Below are positions 63,075 to 64,000 of a stretch of DNA of 64,000 nt, in pieces (position 1 is the stretch's first letter; each line of letters starts with the position of its first letter). This stretch comes from an uncultured Aquimarina sp. GTDB lineage: Bacteria > Bacteroidota > Bacteroidia > Flavobacteriales > Flavobacteriaceae. Made by a program: the position numbers and the translations under genes. The notes beneath the pieces were generated by a model that saw only the letters and a program-made list of their open reading frames with translations, did not search any database and had not been told where the DNA came from. The stretch covers positions 806,001 to 870,000 of the forward strand of contig NZ_CANLOZ010000001.1 of assembly GCF_947492965.1 (NCBI RefSeq), read 5' to 3'.

Positions 63075-64000
63075 ATGACACCATTAGAGAAAAAAGCAAT
63101 TGAAGTTTTAAACAAAAACTGGAAAGGTAACTTTAGTATACCATGCGAGAATTTATATCCTTTTCAGTGGTTTTGGGATTCTGGTTTAATTGCAATTGGC
63201 TTTGCGCATTTTGATATGCCCAAAGCAGAGAAAGAAATTTTTACATTACTAGATGCACAGTGGGATAATGGTTTTATTCCACATATCATTTTTCATAGTG
63301 AAACGGATTCGTATTTTCCTGGAGCAGATTTTCACCACTCAAGTTTGCATCCACAAGCATCCAAAAAATATAAAACCACTGGGATGACGCAACCTCCAGT
63401 AACAGGATTTGTATTGGAAGAATTATATAGAATTAGTTCAGATAAAGAAGCGACTCTTAATTTTATAAAGACGGTTATTGATAAAGTATATTTTAATCAT
63501 GAATATTTTTATAATAATAGAGATCCTAAAGATGAAGGATTAATTTATATATACCATAATTGGGAATCAGGAACAGATAATTCTCCGATCTGGGATGATA
63601 TTTGGGAGACTATGAATCCTCCAGAGTACACTTTCGAAAGAAGAGATACTACACATGTAGATGCATCACAAAGACCTTCGAAGAGGGAATATGATCACTA
63701 TTTACATATTATAGAAATAGCAAAAGAACATAACTATAATGACCAAAAAATTGCAGAGCTATCACCATTTTTGGTACAAGATCCACTATTCAATGCTTTA
63801 TTAATAAAATCTAATGAGTCCTTAATTAAGTTATATCATCTTATAGAGGATAATGAGGAAAAAATTAAACAATTACACAACTGGCAGAGCAAGGCGATAC
63901 ATTCATTCAACGCAAAATTATTTGATGAAGAAATTGGGGCGTATATACATTATGATTTAAGGAATGAAAAACCTCTTAAATATTTGTCTTCATCCTCATT
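63075..64000 (+). CDS. GH63/MGH1-like glycoside hydrolase (3' truncated by the window)
   Basis: The ATG at 63075 opens a frame that stays open to the end of the window (308 codons). Motifs of the GH63-related (alpha/alpha)6 enzymes are present: PFQWFWDSGLIAIGFAHFD at about 29-47, TQPPVTGF at 105-112, and HNWESGTDNSPIWDD at 161-175, the last carrying the acidic and substrate-contacting residues. No signal peptide is seen, so it should act in the cytoplasm. Relatives cleave glucosylglycerate, mannosylglycerate or alpha-glucosides; the substrate here is open. It follows the receptor gene by 84 bases and fits a LacI-controlled sugar locus. Confidence 0.85.
   Translation, partial: MTPLEKKAIEVLNKNWKGNFSIPCENLYPFQWFWDSGLIAIGFAHFDMPKAEKEIFTLLDAQWDNGFIPHIIFHSETDSYFPGADFHHSSLHPQASKKYKTTGMTQPPVTGFVLEELYRISSDKEATLNFIKTVIDKVYFNHEYFYNNRDPKDEGLIYIYHNWESGTDNSPIWDDIWETMNPPEYTFERRDTTHVDASQRPSKREYDHYLHIIEIAKEHNYNDQKIAELSPFLVQDPLFNALLIKSNESLIKLYHLIEDNEEKIKQLHNWQSKAIHSFNAKLFDEEIGAYIHYDLRNEKPLKYLSSSS

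Overview
The window is a low-GC Bacteroidota chromosome segment, most likely from a marine member of the Flavobacteriaceae; Aquimarina or a close relative is my guess from the feel of the proteins, not a proven call. Support comes from a type IX secretion sorting domain on the first protein, the gliding genes gldB and gldC, a Bacteroidota-type dcw cluster without murF or ddl, meso-diaminopimelate-type MurE, FtsZ with a very long acidic tail, promoters of the TAnnTTTG type, and TonB-dependent uptake next to a LacI regulator.

Layout. Positions 1-2922 hold the 3' part of a large secreted adhesin- or enzyme-like protein. Positions 3034-9803 are housekeeping: dnaG, a NarL-type regulator with a degenerate receiver, nadE, gldB-gldC, a small unknown gene, engB and an alpha/beta hydrolase. 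Positions 10107-25813 are the dcw cell-wall and division operon (mraZ, rsmH, ftsL, ftsI, murE, mraY, murD, ftsW, murG, murC, ftsQ, ftsA, ftsZ), led by a clear MraZ operator array. A yqeY-like gene and tRNA-Arg(TCG) follow.

Directly after the tRNA lies a module of three hairpins that ends in a 17-bp copy of the tRNA 3' end. Related modules recur at 35905-36110. They bracket a 9.4-kb accessory block (26771-35458) with a Crp/Fnr regulator followed by an eight-gene operon: TMEM175-like channel, outer-membrane barrel, membrane-anchored ABM protein, two exported proteins of unknown role, a YjdI-CDGSH iron-sulfur fusion, a pirin and a lipoprotein amidohydrolase. No integrase was seen.

Positions 36182-56009 are the most unusual part: 33 mostly small, mostly unrecognised genes, all on the minus strand, nearly all touching or overlapping, and mixing cytoplasmic, membrane, secreted and lipoprotein products. 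It includes two diverged copies of one small family, a leucine-rich repeat protein, a YD-repeat protein, an SH3b protein, and a protein carrying a domain that reads as EF-Tu domain III. The best explanation I can offer is a stockpile of immunity proteins (a polyimmunity locus) without a local toxin, but this is inference.

A TPR histidine kinase and LytTR regulator pair (56140-59066) follows upstream of the array. The right edge is a sugar-uptake locus: LacI-type repressor (minus strand), a composite LacI operator, a TonB-dependent receptor and the 5' part of a GH63-like glycosidase that runs off the window.
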